A DNA stretch of 29,416 nt from a virus, in IMG/VR virus record IMGVR_UViG_3300029986_000716, positions 1-29,416 of that record; one strand, 5' to 3'. The notes under the pieces were generated by a model, which was not told the origin of the DNA, searched no databases, and saw only the letters and a list, made by a program, of their open reading frames with translations. Made by a program: the position numbers and the translations under genes. The first letter of the stretch is position 1. Every line of letters begins with the position of its first letter. Below, piece by piece: positions 1 through 7,462 of the stretch.

Positions 1-485
1 TTAATAGAGGAAATTTCATGAGGTATACCAGTTCCACCAGCAGCTAAAGATAGCAACTTACCTGACTGGCAACCACATGATTTTCTAGTTAAATCCTTTG
101 TTAGCCCATAAGCATCTAAGTATCTAATATTTCCACATACGCATTGGCAAACAAAAGTACCTATCTTAGCAGTTGGGTCAGTTTCATAAGTTGCTCTTCT
201 TAATACTTTAAAATAATTTACAGTTGTTCCAATTAAGTAATTATATTTACTAGAGTTTCTAAAAGAGACAATTCCTTTAGCACCATTAATTTTTCCTGAG
301 CATGATTTACACATAGTAATTTTATTATTAATTAATCCATAAAAAGCTGTGTTTTTTGTCACATTACCACAGTCACACAGGCAGTTAGCTACCATTCCTC
401 CATAAGTAGCCTTTTCTATACTTTGAATAGTTAAATTACCATACTTCATACCGATATATTTAGTGTAGTCTATCTTTTTTGGCAT
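1..485 (-). CDS. zinc-knuckle repeat protein, homing-endonuclease type (partial)
   Basis: The frame is open from the ATG at 485 to the left edge, about 161 residues, so the C-terminus is missing. The start has a GAGGAG ribosome site just upstream on the minus strand. It begins MPKKIDYTKYIGMKYGNLT and carries two Cys-rich modules of the type (F/Y)G-LTV...C-C-CG...SCGC: one with CLCDCGN and CKSCSG, the second with CQCVCGN and KSCGCQSG. Such repeats form the DNA-binding front part of many phage free-standing endonucleases, and the genes at 7488 and 8394 share them. No nuclease domain is visible in the part present, so the nuclease role is inferred. It diverges from the MoxR-type ATPase gene. Confidence 0.75.
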   Translation of the reverse strand, partial: MPKKIDYTKYIGMKYGNLTIQSIEKATYGGMVANCLCDCGNVTKNTAFYGLINNKITMCKSCSGKINGAKGIVSFRNSSKYNYLIGTTVNYFKVLRRATYETDPTAKIGTFVCQCVCGNIRYLDAYGLTKDLTRKSCGCQSGKLLSLAAGGTGIPHEISSI

Positions 486-600
486 ACAGTCTCCTCAATA
501 ACAGTATCGGAAAATGTCATAAAAACTTTAGTAAATTCATAGCGAGGGGCATCAAAGTGATATGCCCTCTAACCTCAAATCCTCCTAAAAGGAAAAACTA
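486..600. promoter_or_regulatory. divergent intergenic region with leader hairpin
   Basis: This 115-bp gap separates two diverging genes and must hold at least the start signals for both. It contains a short stem-loop, GGGCAT (547-552) with ATGCCC (562-567), just before the ribosome site CCTCCTAAAAGGA of the gene at 601. The hairpin has no U-rich tail, so it looks more like a leader or processing structure than a terminator. I cannot assign a -35/-10 pair with confidence. Confidence 0.35.
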
Positions 601-1887
601 ATGGCTCACAAAACTGAAACAATCAGTAAGGATTTCTTCTCCACCTCCACAAAGATGTCCATTGGGCAATTTGAGCAGTTTTTGAAGAACGTTGTATTGA
701 ATACAGACCCTAGGGATTTCGCTCCTATTATAGTTTGGGGAGCGCCGGGTTGCGCAAAGAGTGTAATTACTGAACTTACGTTTGCTTCTTGTGCCCGTAA
801 GCTTCGTACTGTTATTCTTTCTCAGATTGGCCCACTAGATACCAATGGTCTGCCAAATATTCAGAAGGATGAAGACAATCGTGATATTACTAGAATGTCT
901 CCAACTGATATGTTTGGTCGTGGTAAGCATCATCTTTTTCTTGATGAGCTTAATAACTGTGCTCCTTCTACACTGGCAGCAGTTCAGAACCTTCTATCTT
1001 CTAAGTCAATTGGTGGTGATGACTATAGTGATGTTCATATCATTGCTGCCTGTAATCCTCCAAGCACCAATAGTCTAGCAAATGATTTGAACTTTCCTAC
1101 AATTTCACGTTGTATTAACATTGTTATTGACTATTCACTAGATGATTTTATCAACTACGCAATGGCTACTGGTTCTATTCATCCTTCTATCACAGCATTC
1201 CATAAGAAAACTTCTGGCCGGTTTCTTCAGGCTAAGTGGAGCATCTATCCTGGCTCTGCTTATGAAGTTCCAGAACCAGGAGCTAATGAACCCTTTCCTT
1301 GCCCTCGTTCATGGACAATTGCTTCACAGTCCATTAATGCTCTATCAGGTGCCAAAGTAAATAATGTGGTAGACTATTCTCTTCTTAAGCCTCTAGTTGA
1401 AGGTTCTGTGGGAATTCAGGCAGCATCAGAGTTTGCTACTACTTATGCTTACATGAATCGTATTCCTGACATTGAGAAAATTTATGAGGGAACTTTAACT
1501 GCAAAGAAGGAAAAAATTGAGGATAACGTAGCAATTCAGTTTCTAACTATGATGAGCTGTATTAACCACTGTATTGCTCAGGTAAATAGTGCTGCTACTA
1601 AGGGAATTACAGTTCGAATTGATAATGAAAATTCTCCTGCTTTTAAACTTCTAGCTGGTATTCATTACTGTGTTCGTTTTATGGGAGATGCCACTTCAGC
1701 GGAACTTGCCACTATGACACTTCAAAGTGTAGCAAAGGCAATGAGAGAAAGTAAGCTCTCAACCGATTTTATGAATAAACTTCTCGGTGGAGTTTCAAAA
1801 GAAAAAGGTCTAACTCGCGAGGATATTATTCGTTACGCAAAAGATACTGCTGCAGGACAATCTGAAATTCAATCAAATATTGGCTAA
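601..1887 (+). CDS. MoxR-type AAA+ ATPase
   Basis: A 428-residue AAA+ ATPase. Walker A is GAPGCAKS (47-54), Walker B is LFLDEL (112-117), a sensor-1 Asn lies in AACNP (152), and a probable arginine finger lies in PTISR (170). MoxR ATPases act as chaperone-like remodelling enzymes and usually work with a VWA-domain protein; such a protein is encoded at 6047-7420, with array A between them. The start ATG follows a purine-rich AAAAGGA site. By eye the gene is richer in G+C and in CTT/GGT/CGT codons than the small genes that follow, which suggests a different expression level or history. The substrate is unknown. Family assignment is firm; the MoxR subtype rests partly on the VWA neighbour. Confidence 0.85.
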   Translation: MAHKTETISKDFFSTSTKMSIGQFEQFLKNVVLNTDPRDFAPIIVWGAPGCAKSVITELTFASCARKLRTVILSQIGPLDTNGLPNIQKDEDNRDITRMSPTDMFGRGKHHLFLDELNNCAPSTLAAVQNLLSSKSIGGDDYSDVHIIAACNPPSTNSLANDLNFPTISRCINIVIDYSLDDFINYAMATGSIHPSITAFHKKTSGRFLQAKWSIYPGSAYEVPEPGANEPFPCPRSWTIASQSINALSGAKVNNVVDYSLLKPLVEGSVGIQAASEFATTYAYMNRIPDIEKIYEGTLTAKKEKIEDNVAIQFLTMMSCINHCIAQVNSAATKGITVRIDNENSPAFKLLAGIHYCVRFMGDATSAELATMTLQSVAKAMRESKLSTDFMNKLLGGVSKEKGLTREDIIRYAKDTAAGQSEIQSNIG

Positions 1888-1908
1888 TAGTAATAGTTAG
1901 CTAAATAT

Positions 1909-1951
1909 AAAAATGGTATGAATAGCCTAAAAAACTATTCATACCATTTTT
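1909..1951. terminator. bidirectional Rho-independent terminator
   Basis: A perfect 17-bp inverted repeat (1909-1925 with 1935-1951, core ATGGTATGAATAG) with a 9-nt loop. It has A5 on the left and T5 on the right, so it can terminate in both directions. It lies between the convergent genes ending at 1887 (+) and 1966 (-), exactly where a shared terminator is expected. Confidence 0.9.
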
Positions 1952-1965
1952 CTTTATTTTAATTA

Positions 1966-2139
1966 TTATAGTTTCTTTGCGTCTTTTTCAACATCAGCTA
2001 CTACTGTTTTTACTTCTGCTACCACTGAACTTACTTTGGCGGTATCAGCAGCTACTATTTTTTCATTGTTCTTAAAAACAAGAGCACCAACAATAAAACC
2101 GGCCACGAAACTAATAATAAACCATACGAAATCTGACAT
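1966..2139 (-). CDS. small single-pass membrane protein
   Basis: A 57-residue minus-strand gene with a GGAGGTAAT ribosome site directly before its ATG at 2139. It opens MSDFVWFIISFVAGFIVGAL, giving one clear membrane segment at about residues 4-22, followed by a Lys/Glu/Val/Ala-rich tail that should form a helix outside the membrane. No signal-cleavage site is evident. It is the only complete minus-strand gene in the window and is convergent with the MoxR-type gene across a shared terminator. It resembles small phage inner-membrane or holin-accessory proteins in layout only; the function is unknown. Confidence 0.75.
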   Translation of the reverse strand: MSDFVWFIISFVAGFIVGALVFKNNEKIVAADTAKVSSVVAEVKTVVADVEKDAKKL

Positions 2140-2190
2140 ATTACCTCCTTATATTTACATACTTAATTCTATAAAAGAAATGAGGATTAA

Positions 2191-2409
2191 ATGAAAAGAT
2201 GTTATATTCTTCATATCCCTTCTGGAGAATATCTAAAAGACTGTGATGGAAATAATGATATTTACAAAAGTATTAAACAAGCAACTACACAGATTAAGTG
2301 TATATTAGCTTTGTCTAAACTAAATTACCTAGGCTGGAATGAACATAACAAACATATAGGAACAGTTGTAGCAATAAATGAATTTGAAATAATAAGACTG
2401 GAGGATTAG
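2191..2409 (+). CDS. ILHIPTG-family small protein A1
   Basis: First gene of array A, 72 residues, and a good type member of the family. Residues 4-14 read CYILHIPSGEY, a predicted strand-turn-strand; a helix follows at about 24-43; then GWNEHNKHIG, a W-N-x-x-N module seen also at 4460 and 5648; and finally NEFEIIRLED, a predicted closing strand. No Cys/His metal site, signal peptide or membrane segment is seen. The ribosome site is GAGG before the ATG. Its last codons (CTGGAGGAT) place GGAGG just ahead of the next ATG at 2412. The family is unrecognised and has no assigned function. Confidence 0.8.
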   Translation: MKRCYILHIPSGEYLKDCDGNNDIYKSIKQATTQIKCILALSKLNYLGWNEHNKHIGTVVAINEFEIIRLED

Positions 2410-2411
2410 CT

Positions 2412-2639
2412 ATGTATAAAATTCTACATATACCTACTGGAACTTATGTTATGGACTATTATAATAAACCTATAACTATTAGAAATATACCAGAAGATAA
2501 ATTTGATAAAGCTGATATTTTACGACAAGTTATCCTAACTACTTTACGATATACTACGTTTAATCATGAAATTAAAGAAAGTTCAGCAGGACTTGATAAT
2601 TTATTTTCTGAAGTTACCTTTGTAGAAATAAAGAAATAA
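2412..2639 (+). CDS. ILHIPTG-family small protein A2
   Basis: 75 residues starting MYKILHIPTGTYV, close to the family consensus. The middle contains a Lys/Asp-rich helix (KFDKADILRQVIL). The end is divergent: SEVTFVEIKK replaces the usual E-F-E-I-I, although the alternating hydrophobic strand is kept. It starts 2 nt after the previous stop and ends 1 nt before the next ATG, so all three genes should be cotranslated. Confidence 0.78.
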   Translation: MYKILHIPTGTYVMDYYNKPITIRNIPEDKFDKADILRQVILTTLRYTTFNHEIKESSAGLDNLFSEVTFVEIKK

Positions 2640-2640
2640 T

Positions 2641-2883
2641 ATGTATACTATTCTACATATAACAACTGGAGAATATGTATATAGTTATAGTGGTACATTT
2701 TATAGTGGAGAACTTAAAAATTCTCTATATAAAATCATTAAAGTAAACTCAATAGAAATGTGTAATGCTTGTATATTAACGATAGTAGAAATAGGAATAT
2801 ACATATCAAATTCAAAACCAGTTTTTCATAACTTATATCAAACCAATAAAAATGAATTTGAAATAATAAGAATAGGAGAATGA
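2641..2883 (+). CDS. ILHIPTG-family small protein A3
   Basis: 80 residues, beginning MYTILHITTGEYVYSYSGT and ending NEFEIIRIGE. Nearest relative in the window is the next gene (2885): both carry ITTGEY followed by a short aromatic stretch and a C-S/Y-S-G turn, which suggests a recent duplication followed by divergence. The ending AGAATAGGAGAATG supplies the ribosome site for the following ATG. Confidence 0.78.
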   Translation: MYTILHITTGEYVYSYSGTFYSGELKNSLYKIIKVNSIEMCNACILTIVEIGIYISNSKPVFHNLYQTNKNEFEIIRIGE

Positions 2884-2884
2884 T

Positions 2885-3133
2885 ATGTATTGTATTTTAC
2901 ATATAACCACTGGAGAATATATATATACTTTTTTAGGTATACTTTGTAGTGGACAACCAAATCATGAATTTTACTTGTATAAGACTAATTTAAGAAATAG
3001 TTGTATAGTCACTGTATGCGATATAGTTAGAAGAGGTATTGCTATGAAAAACTCTGGTAAATGGTTTATTTTTCAACAATGTGTAGAAAATGAATTTGAA
3101 ATAATAGAAATTGAGGATAAATATGATAGCTAA
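2885..3133 (+). CDS. ILHIPTG-family small protein A4
   Basis: 82 residues, MYCILHITTGEYIYTFLG at the front and NEFEIIEIEDKYDS at the end; the usual terminal strand is followed by an extra DKYDS. It is the sister of the gene at 2641. Its end overlaps the start of a 49-codon reading frame at 3123. Confidence 0.78.
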   Translation: MYCILHITTGEYIYTFLGILCSGQPNHEFYLYKTNLRNSCIVTVCDIVRRGIAMKNSGKWFIFQQCVENEFEIIEIEDKYDS

Positions 3134-3272
3134 TATACAATTTCCAAATTATATACCTAATTATGAAATAACTTTTTACAGAAAAGTAGAGCCAGTAAAT
3201 AAAAAAGAAGGTATAAAAGAATATATAACCAATAAAAACTATTTAGGAAATATAGTGGATATTTATGTATAG
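3123..3272 (+). CDS. short unassigned ORF in array A
   Basis: A 49-residue frame (MIANIQFPNYIPNYEITFYR at the start, GNIVDIYV at the end) fills the gap between two family genes. It overlaps the upstream gene by 11 nt and the ATG at 3265 by 8 nt, so it keeps the translational chain intact. GAGGAT lies about 6 nt before the ATG. It lacks both family motifs. It may be a genuine small gene or an eroded family copy; coding status is uncertain. Confidence 0.5.
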   Translation: MIANIQFPNYIPNYEITFYRKVEPVNKKEGIKEYITNKNYLGNIVDIYV

Positions 3273-3537
3273 AATATTATATATAGAAAGTGGAGATTAT
3301 ATTTATAGATATATTGGCACTCCTCACTGTGATTCAAAATTTTCTGTTTATGAAATAGTTGGTGATGGTGAGCAGAATCTATTTGTTCCTTGGGAATTTA
3401 AAACTATTGAAGAGGCAAAAATACTATTTGAAGCTACTGATACTATTAAGTATCCTTCATTTTCTATACTTGATATACTTCATAATGATATTTACTTAGA
3501 TGAAAATCCGTTATTATTTGATATAGTAGAGGTATAG
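3265..3537 (+). CDS. ILHIPTG-family small protein A5 (LFEIVEV subgroup)
   Basis: 90 residues, MYRILYIESGDYIYRYIGT to LFDIVEV. It founds the run of four LFEIVEV-type copies (3265, 3540, 3797, 4033). The middle has FKTIEEAKILFE, the helix that reappears in many copies as S/T-K-x-E-A. The final codons GTAGAGGTATAG place GAGG 8 nt before the next ATG at 3540. Confidence 0.8.
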   Translation: MYRILYIESGDYIYRYIGTPHCDSKFSVYEIVGDGEQNLFVPWEFKTIEEAKILFEATDTIKYPSFSILDILHNDIYLDENPLLFDIVEV

Positions 3538-3539
3538 CC

Positions 3540-3794
3540 ATGTATAGAATATTATTTATAGAAACTGGAGAATATTTATATTGCTTAAGTAATACCCCTT
3601 ATGCTAATTTGTATTACTCATATGAAGTTAATAATCCTCCTAAGAATATATGTTATAAGTTTAAAATATATGAAGTAGCTTCAAAAAAAGAAGCTATTGA
3701 TAAACTATCTGAAGTTTTAGAGATTGAACTAGCTAATAAAATTCTATTGACTATACCTGATAATAGATTATTATTTGAGATAGTGGAGGTATAG
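3540..3794 (+). CDS. ILHIPTG-family small protein A6 (LFEIVEV subgroup)
   Basis: 84 residues, MYRILFIETGEYLYCLSNT to LFEIVEV, with the helix ASKKEAIDKL. The first 45 or so nucleotides are identical to those of the next gene at 3797, and both share a SNTP block at different distances from the start, so one differs from the other by internal insertion or deletion. Ends GTGGAGGTATAG, which provides the ribosome site for 3797. Confidence 0.8.
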   Translation: MYRILFIETGEYLYCLSNTPYANLYYSYEVNNPPKNICYKFKIYEVASKKEAIDKLSEVLEIELANKILLTIPDNRLLFEIVEV

Positions 3795-3796
3795 CC

Positions 3797-4030
3797 ATGT
3801 ATAGAATATTATTTATAGAAACTGGAGAATATTTATATTGCCTATATACTGATGGATATTTATATTACTTAAGTAATACCCCTCATTCTAATTTGTATTC
3901 CTTATATGAAGTAGCTTCAAAAAAAGAAGCTATTGAGAAGCTAGATGAAAATATTATAATATATCCAACAGATATTAGTTATATAGTAATATCAGAAAAC
4001 AAGATATTATTTGAGGTAGTGGAGGTATAG
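3797..4030 (+). CDS. ILHIPTG-family small protein A7 (LFEIVEV subgroup)
   Basis: 77 residues. Its front half matches the gene at 3540 and its back half (YPTDISYIVISENKILFEVVEV, here split by reading as YPTDISYIVI then SENKILFE) matches the gene at 4033, so it is a mosaic between its two neighbours. Contains ASKKEAIEKL. Ends with GTGGAGGTA before the next ATG. Confidence 0.8.
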   Translation: MYRILFIETGEYLYCLYTDGYLYYLSNTPHSNLYSLYEVASKKEAIEKLDENIIIYPTDISYIVISENKILFEVVEV

Positions 4031-4032
4031 CT

Positions 4033-4266
4033 ATGTATAGAATATTATTTATAGAACCTGGGGAATATTTGTACTGTTTCTTTCCTGAGGGAAATTTATA
4101 TTGTTCTAATGAAATTACTAATACATCTTCATATCATATATATGAAGTAGATTCAAAAAAAGAAGCTATTGAGAAACTAAATGAACGTATTATACTATAT
4201 CCAACAGATGCTAGTTATATAGTAATACCAGAAAACAAGATATTATTTGAGATAGTGGAGGTATGA
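4033..4266 (+). CDS. ILHIPTG-family small protein A8 (LFEIVEV subgroup)
   Basis: 77 residues, MYRILFIEPGEYLYCFFPEG to LFEIVEV. The T of the family TG turn is Pro here (EPGEY). The helix is DSKKEAIEKL. Its last third is nearly the same as in the preceding gene, with only a few changes. Stop TGA is 3 nt before the ATG at 4270. Confidence 0.8.
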   Translation: MYRILFIEPGEYLYCFFPEGNLYCSNEITNTSSYHIYEVDSKKEAIEKLNERIILYPTDASYIVIPENKILFEIVEV

Positions 4267-4269
4267 GAG

Positions 4270-4473
4270 ATGTATAAAATTTTACATATACCTACTGGGA
4301 CTTATCTACTATATTATGATACACCATGGGAGTTTTTATCTGATTTTTCAGCTAAACAAGTAATAGATAATTTAGAAGACTACTTTGGAACAAGTTTAAT
4401 AGATTGGAATCCGCAAATAAATTGGAGTAATTTTATAATTAATGAATTTGAAGTTATTTATGATAAGGTATAA
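4270..4473 (+). CDS. ILHIPTG-family small protein A9
   Basis: 67 residues, one of the shortest intact copies: MYKILHIPTGTYLLYYDTP at the front, NEFEVIYDKV at the end. The middle is short and contains a helix (SAKQVIDNLEDYF). It overlaps the next gene by 14 nt; the codons of its terminal EFEVIYD span the likely start of 4460. Confidence 0.78.
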   Translation: MYKILHIPTGTYLLYYDTPWEFLSDFSAKQVIDNLEDYFGTSLIDWNPQINWSNFIINEFEVIYDKV

Positions 4474-4687
4474 AATCTTACATATACCTACTGGACATTA
4501 TTTAAAAAACTATAAAAATAGTGATATTCTTTTAAACTCAAAAAAAGAAGCTCAAATAATGATAGATAATAACTTAGAGTGGCATGCTATAAATTCTACA
4601 TATTCTTTTTGTTGGAATGAGTATAATGCTGATATTGGAGAAGGAATTTCTAAAGAAGAGTTTGAAATAATAAAACTAGGAGAATAA
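4460..4687 (+). CDS. ILHIPTG-family small protein A10
   Basis: 75 residues from the ATG at 4460 (MIRYKILHIPTGHYLKNY). An in-frame ATG at 4442 exists but adds residues derived from the previous gene's tail, so the later start is preferred. It has the NSKKEAQIMI helix, CWNEYNADIG and EEFEIIKLGE, so both middle modules of the family occur in one protein. The stop is directly followed by the next ATG. Confidence 0.76.
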   Translation: MIRYKILHIPTGHYLKNYKNSDILLNSKKEAQIMIDNNLEWHAINSTYSFCWNEYNADIGEGISKEEFEIIKLGE

Positions 4688-4960
4688 ATGAAGAAAGAAA
4701 AATTAGTTTGGAATATATTGAGATTAACCTCATCAGAATATATGCGTATTTATAATTATAATATTGAAGTATATACTCAAAATTTTAAAAGTAAGTCAGA
4801 GGCTTATTGGGTTTTAATAAATGCTATTAATGACTACAATGAAGATTTGGATTATTATATTAGAACAGAACACAAGAGGTGTGAACAATTTTCTAACTAT
4901 AAACCAGTATCCTATATTGAATTTGAACTAATAAAAACAAACCCCATACAGGAGAAATAA
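4688..4960 (+). CDS. ILHIPTG-family small protein A11 (divergent)
   Basis: 90 residues. The first strand is changed to VWNILRLTSSEYMRIY and the last to YIEFELIKTNPIQEK, but position and spacing of both strands, and the FKSKSEAYWVL helix between them, fit the family. It is richer in Tyr and charged residues than its neighbours. The CAGGAGAAATAA at its end supplies the ribosome site for 4962. Confidence 0.68.
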   Translation: MKKEKLVWNILRLTSSEYMRIYNYNIEVYTQNFKSKSEAYWVLINAINDYNEDLDYYIRTEHKRCEQFSNYKPVSYIEFELIKTNPIQEK

Positions 4961-4961
4961 A

Positions 4962-5204
4962 ATGACAACATATAAATGTAATAATTGTGGAGAATATTGG
5001 CAACAAGGTCCTACAAGAGATATTAAATATGATAAACCTTGTGCTAAATGTCTAACAAACACATTAGAAACTATACGAAAAGACCCGAAATTGTGGAAAT
5101 CTGGTGGTAAAGGAGGAGCAGATATGTATTTGGGATTACCACCAGCAATGAGAGAAATAGATGAAATTTTAAATCCATATATTAAATATAAAACAGAGGA
5201 ATAG
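4962..5204 (+). CDS. small zinc-finger protein
   Basis: 80 residues with a four-Cys metal site near the N-terminus: CNNC (6-9) and CAKC (about 27-30), a zinc-ribbon spacing. A Gly/Lys-rich stretch (WKSGGKGGADMYLG) and an acidic helix follow. It lacks the family strands, so it is an unrelated gene inside array A. The metal site suggests nucleic-acid or protein binding; no family is recognised. Confidence 0.65.
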   Translation: MTTYKCNNCGEYWQQGPTRDIKYDKPCAKCLTNTLETIRKDPKLWKSGGKGGADMYLGLPPAMREIDEILNPYIKYKTEE

Positions 5205-5207
5205 GAA

Positions 5208-5366
5208 ATGACACCACAAGAAATGAAAGCTATGGTAAAATTAATAGATTCATGTCTAGCAATGAATAACCAAATACAAGCATTAAAAACAGATATACAA
5301 GATTTACATATAAAAATACAAGCATTAGAGCATTATATATTAAGAAGTCTTCCTCCTAATAGCTAA
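5208..5366 (+). CDS. small coiled-coil protein
   Basis: A 52-residue frame beginning MTPQEMKAMVKLIDSC with an ATAGGAAATG start region, 3 nt after the previous stop. Residues about 20-45 (NNQIQALKTDIQDLHIKIQA) have regular hydrophobic spacing typical of a short coiled coil. It ends SLPPNS. Probably a real gene given its snug fit; function unknown. Confidence 0.6.
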   Translation: MTPQEMKAMVKLIDSCLAMNNQIQALKTDIQDLHIKIQALEHYILRSLPPNS

Positions 5367-5378
5367 AGGAAAAATCAA

Positions 5379-5435
5379 ATGCTAGAACTACTTCAAAGAC
5401 TATTTATTGGTCATAGTCATATTTGGAAGTTCTAA
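5379..5435 (+). CDS. 18-residue mini-ORF, possible gene remnant
   Basis: MLELLQRLFIGHSHIWKF, preceded by AAAGGAAAAATCAA, a good ribosome site. It ends 4 nt before the ATG at 5440. It may be a leader peptide that keeps ribosomes moving along the array, or the surviving front of a deleted gene. Too short to judge. Confidence 0.3.
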   Translation: MLELLQRLFIGHSHIWKF

Positions 5436-5439
5436 ATAT

Positions 5440-5655
5440 ATGTACATTATTTTACACATACCATCAGAGCAATATGTGTATTCTGGTAAAAATAGAAAAG
5501 CTACTTTTAATACTGAATTAGCTTGCCAAGAATGGATTAAGTCAATAGTATATACTTATTCACAATCTCCCTGCTGGATATATGAAAATGTAGATATTGG
5601 ACAAGTCACTAATGAGAACGAATTTGAAATTATAAGGATAGAAGATAATGTATAA
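5440..5655 (+). CDS. ILHIPTG-family small protein A12
   Basis: 71 residues from the ATG at 5440 (MYIILHIPSEQYVYSGKN); a further upstream non-ATG start would add residues outside the family alignment. The turn is SEQ instead of TGE. It carries the FNTELACQEWIKS helix, CWIYENVDIG and NEFEIIRIEDNV. It overlaps the next ATG at 5648 by 8 nt. Confidence 0.76.
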   Translation: MYIILHIPSEQYVYSGKNRKATFNTELACQEWIKSIVYTYSQSPCWIYENVDIGQVTNENEFEIIRIEDNV

Positions 5656-5866
5656 AATATTATGCATAACTTCTGGACAATATATGAGAAGTTTTTCAGG
5701 AACAGACCTAGTTTATATTTCTTATGATGATGCTATGGAGTCTATTAAGAACGATATTAACTGGGTTACAAAGCGTGGAGGTACGTGGAATGATTATAAT
5801 AAAGATATATCTTATGAAGTAACTTTGGAGGAGTTTGAAATAGAGGAAATTAATGAAAAGCTATAA
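5648..5866 (+). CDS. ILHIPTG-family small protein A13
   Basis: 72 residues, MYKILCITSGQYMRSFSGT to EEFEIEEINEKL. The middle has ISYDDAMESIKND and TWNDYNKDI, the W-N-x-Y-N module. It overlaps the preceding gene by 8 nt and the following one by 14 nt. The GAGGAAATTA within its closing codons is the ribosome site for 5853. Confidence 0.78.
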   Translation: MYKILCITSGQYMRSFSGTDLVYISYDDAMESIKNDINWVTKRGGTWNDYNKDISYEVTLEEFEIEEINEKL

Positions 5867-6023
5867 AATTTTAGATGTAATTTCTGGAGAATATATAACA
5901 TTTTATGCTGGAAATTTATATTTTGAACTTTCTTCAATAGAAAACGCTAATTTTTGGATTACTAAACTATGTAAGCGTAGAAATAGAAGTAAAAATAATT
6001 TTGAAATTATAGAAATAGATTAA
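5853..6023 (+). CDS. ILHIPTG-family small protein A14 (minimal copy)
   Basis: 56 residues, the shortest intact copy in the window: MKSYKILDVISGEYITFYAG at the front and NNFEIIEID at the end, with a single helix (SSIENANFWITKLCKR) between. It shows the core of the family: strand-turn-strand, helix, strand. It is the last copy of array A, 23 nt before the VWA gene. Confidence 0.72.
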   Translation: MKSYKILDVISGEYITFYAGNLYFELSSIENANFWITKLCKRRNRSKNNFEIIEID

Positions 6024-6046
6024 CTCTAGCCTTTTATGGAGAAAAA

Positions 6047-7420
6047 ATGGCAGCTAAAACATCACCAACAGATTTAAAGGCATACTACCAGAGTCTTTTA
6101 GACGACTGGGATAATATAAATGTTCCAAACATTAATCTAGCCAGTCTAAGACAATTCATAATAAAACAGATTCCCTTCTATTCACAGGCTTTACAACAAA
6201 TTAATATAGAAATTAATAATAGTGATAAAGCAAAAGAATTCCCAAGTTTTGCGTTTACTGATAGCTTTAAAATTTATATTTCTACTAAACTATATACTAT
6301 TCATGAAATGTTGGCAGCTAAACAAAACAAGCCATGGTTTAAAACTCCAGAACTAGGTATCTCTTTTACTATCTTACATGAGATAGGTCATATTGTTTTT
6401 GATAGTTTTGGCAGAGCTCAACATAGAGATATGAAGCTTTGGAATGTAGCTACAGATGCTCAAATTAATCAGTTTGTGGCAAGAATAATGAAAGAAAGTG
6501 GTATTTTTAAGTCAGATGCTAATTATACAAGTTTTATGGGAGTTCTTGAAAAACAATTTGTATTTGACCCAGCTAAATATGCCAAACTTTCAGCTGAAGG
6601 TACCTATGATGACATGTATAAAGTAGGTATGAGAGGAAAGGACTATGAAGGTTGGACTCTAAATGGTGATATGGTAGGTGATGGAAGTTCTGGAAAAGAC
6701 GAGAATGGAAAACCTTTATCTCCAGAAGAACAAATGGCCAGAGATATTATTAAATCAGAATTAAAAGATTATACTTCTAAAAACTCAAATAAGCTTCCTG
6801 GGTCTGGCAGTGAGTATGGAAGAGATTTTGAGATGCTTCTTGAGCCTCCAAAAGTAAATCTAAGGCAGATTTTAAAGCACATTACTGACAGAGAAAATTC
6901 AGAAGACTATGGATATTCAAGAAGAGGTTCTCGAATGGACCATATGATGCCAAAAAATATAAGACTTCCTTCTATGGTTGATATTGCCCCAGACTTAATC
7001 AGAAAATTTATGGTTGTTCTCGATTGCTCTGGAAGTATGTCAAGTGAGCAATTAAATGATGCTCTAAATATTATTAGAGAAATTACTTGTAAATACACCA
7101 GAAATCCAGTATATCTTATTCTACACACTTCTGAAATTTGCTTTTCAGGTGATATTAAGACATATCAAGAAGTTCCCAAAAACATATCGGGTGGTACGGC
7201 TTTTGCTCCCGTTCTATGTGAGATTTCTAGACTTAAAAAAGAAGAAAACACTGTACCAAGCATAATTTTATGGACAACGGATCTCCTCGGTGAATTGGGA
7301 CCTGAGGACTATAATGTTAAAAATTTTCCCTTCTATAAAAAGCTGCATTGGATTATTTCAGGATCAGATTTAGAATGTCCAATTGGCCATAATCATTGGA
7401 TAGATGAAATTGGAGATTAG
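6047..7420 (+). CDS. metallopeptidase-like/VWA domain protein, MoxR partner
   Basis: 457 residues; ribosome site GGAG before the ATG. The N-terminal part has a zincin-type HEIGH (111-115), with NVATDAQIN (133-141) downstream as the likely third-ligand region. The C-terminal part is a von Willebrand A fold with a complete MIDAS: D326-C-S328-G-S330, T384 in GGTAF, and D412 in WTTDLLG. This order (putative metallopeptidase, then VWA-like) is that of the DUF2201-type proteins that accompany MoxR AAA+ ATPases. The likely partner is the ATPase at 601. The stretch between the domains, about 200-260, is Gly/Asp/Ser-rich and probably flexible. Whether it cleaves peptides is not known for the family; the metal-binding residues are intact. 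Confidence 0.85.
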   Translation: MAAKTSPTDLKAYYQSLLDDWDNINVPNINLASLRQFIIKQIPFYSQALQQINIEINNSDKAKEFPSFAFTDSFKIYISTKLYTIHEMLAAKQNKPWFKTPELGISFTILHEIGHIVFDSFGRAQHRDMKLWNVATDAQINQFVARIMKESGIFKSDANYTSFMGVLEKQFVFDPAKYAKLSAEGTYDDMYKVGMRGKDYEGWTLNGDMVGDGSSGKDENGKPLSPEEQMARDIIKSELKDYTSKNSNKLPGSGSEYGRDFEMLLEPPKVNLRQILKHITDRENSEDYGYSRRGSRMDHMMPKNIRLPSMVDIAPDLIRKFMVVLDCSGSMSSEQLNDALNIIREITCKYTRNPVYLILHTSEICFSGDIKTYQEVPKNISGGTAFAPVLCEISRLKKEENTVPSIILWTTDLLGELGPEDYNVKNFPFYKKLHWIISGSDLECPIGHNHWIDEIGD

Positions 7421-7462
7421 TCTTAGATAATGAAATAAATTTACTTTTTAAGTAATCATATT

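Noticed and set aside
845-1360. Hydrophobic plus-strand frames inside the MoxR-type gene
   Set aside because: They are out-of-frame readings of the conserved ATPase; the apparent membrane character comes from shifted T-rich codons.
4442-4459. Upstream start for the family gene at 4460
   Set aside because: The added residues are the previous gene's tail in another frame; family alignment and spacing favour 4460.
2191-6023. Arrays as one long protein broken by recoded TAG stops, as in some gut phages
   Set aside because: Neighbouring copies are in different frames or separated by odd gaps, TAA and TGA are also used, and each copy has its own ribosome site and Met start.
6907-7128. Minus-strand reading frame inside the VWA gene
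   Set aside because: It is the complement of conserved VWA motif codons and lacks a ribosome site; a shadow of the real gene.
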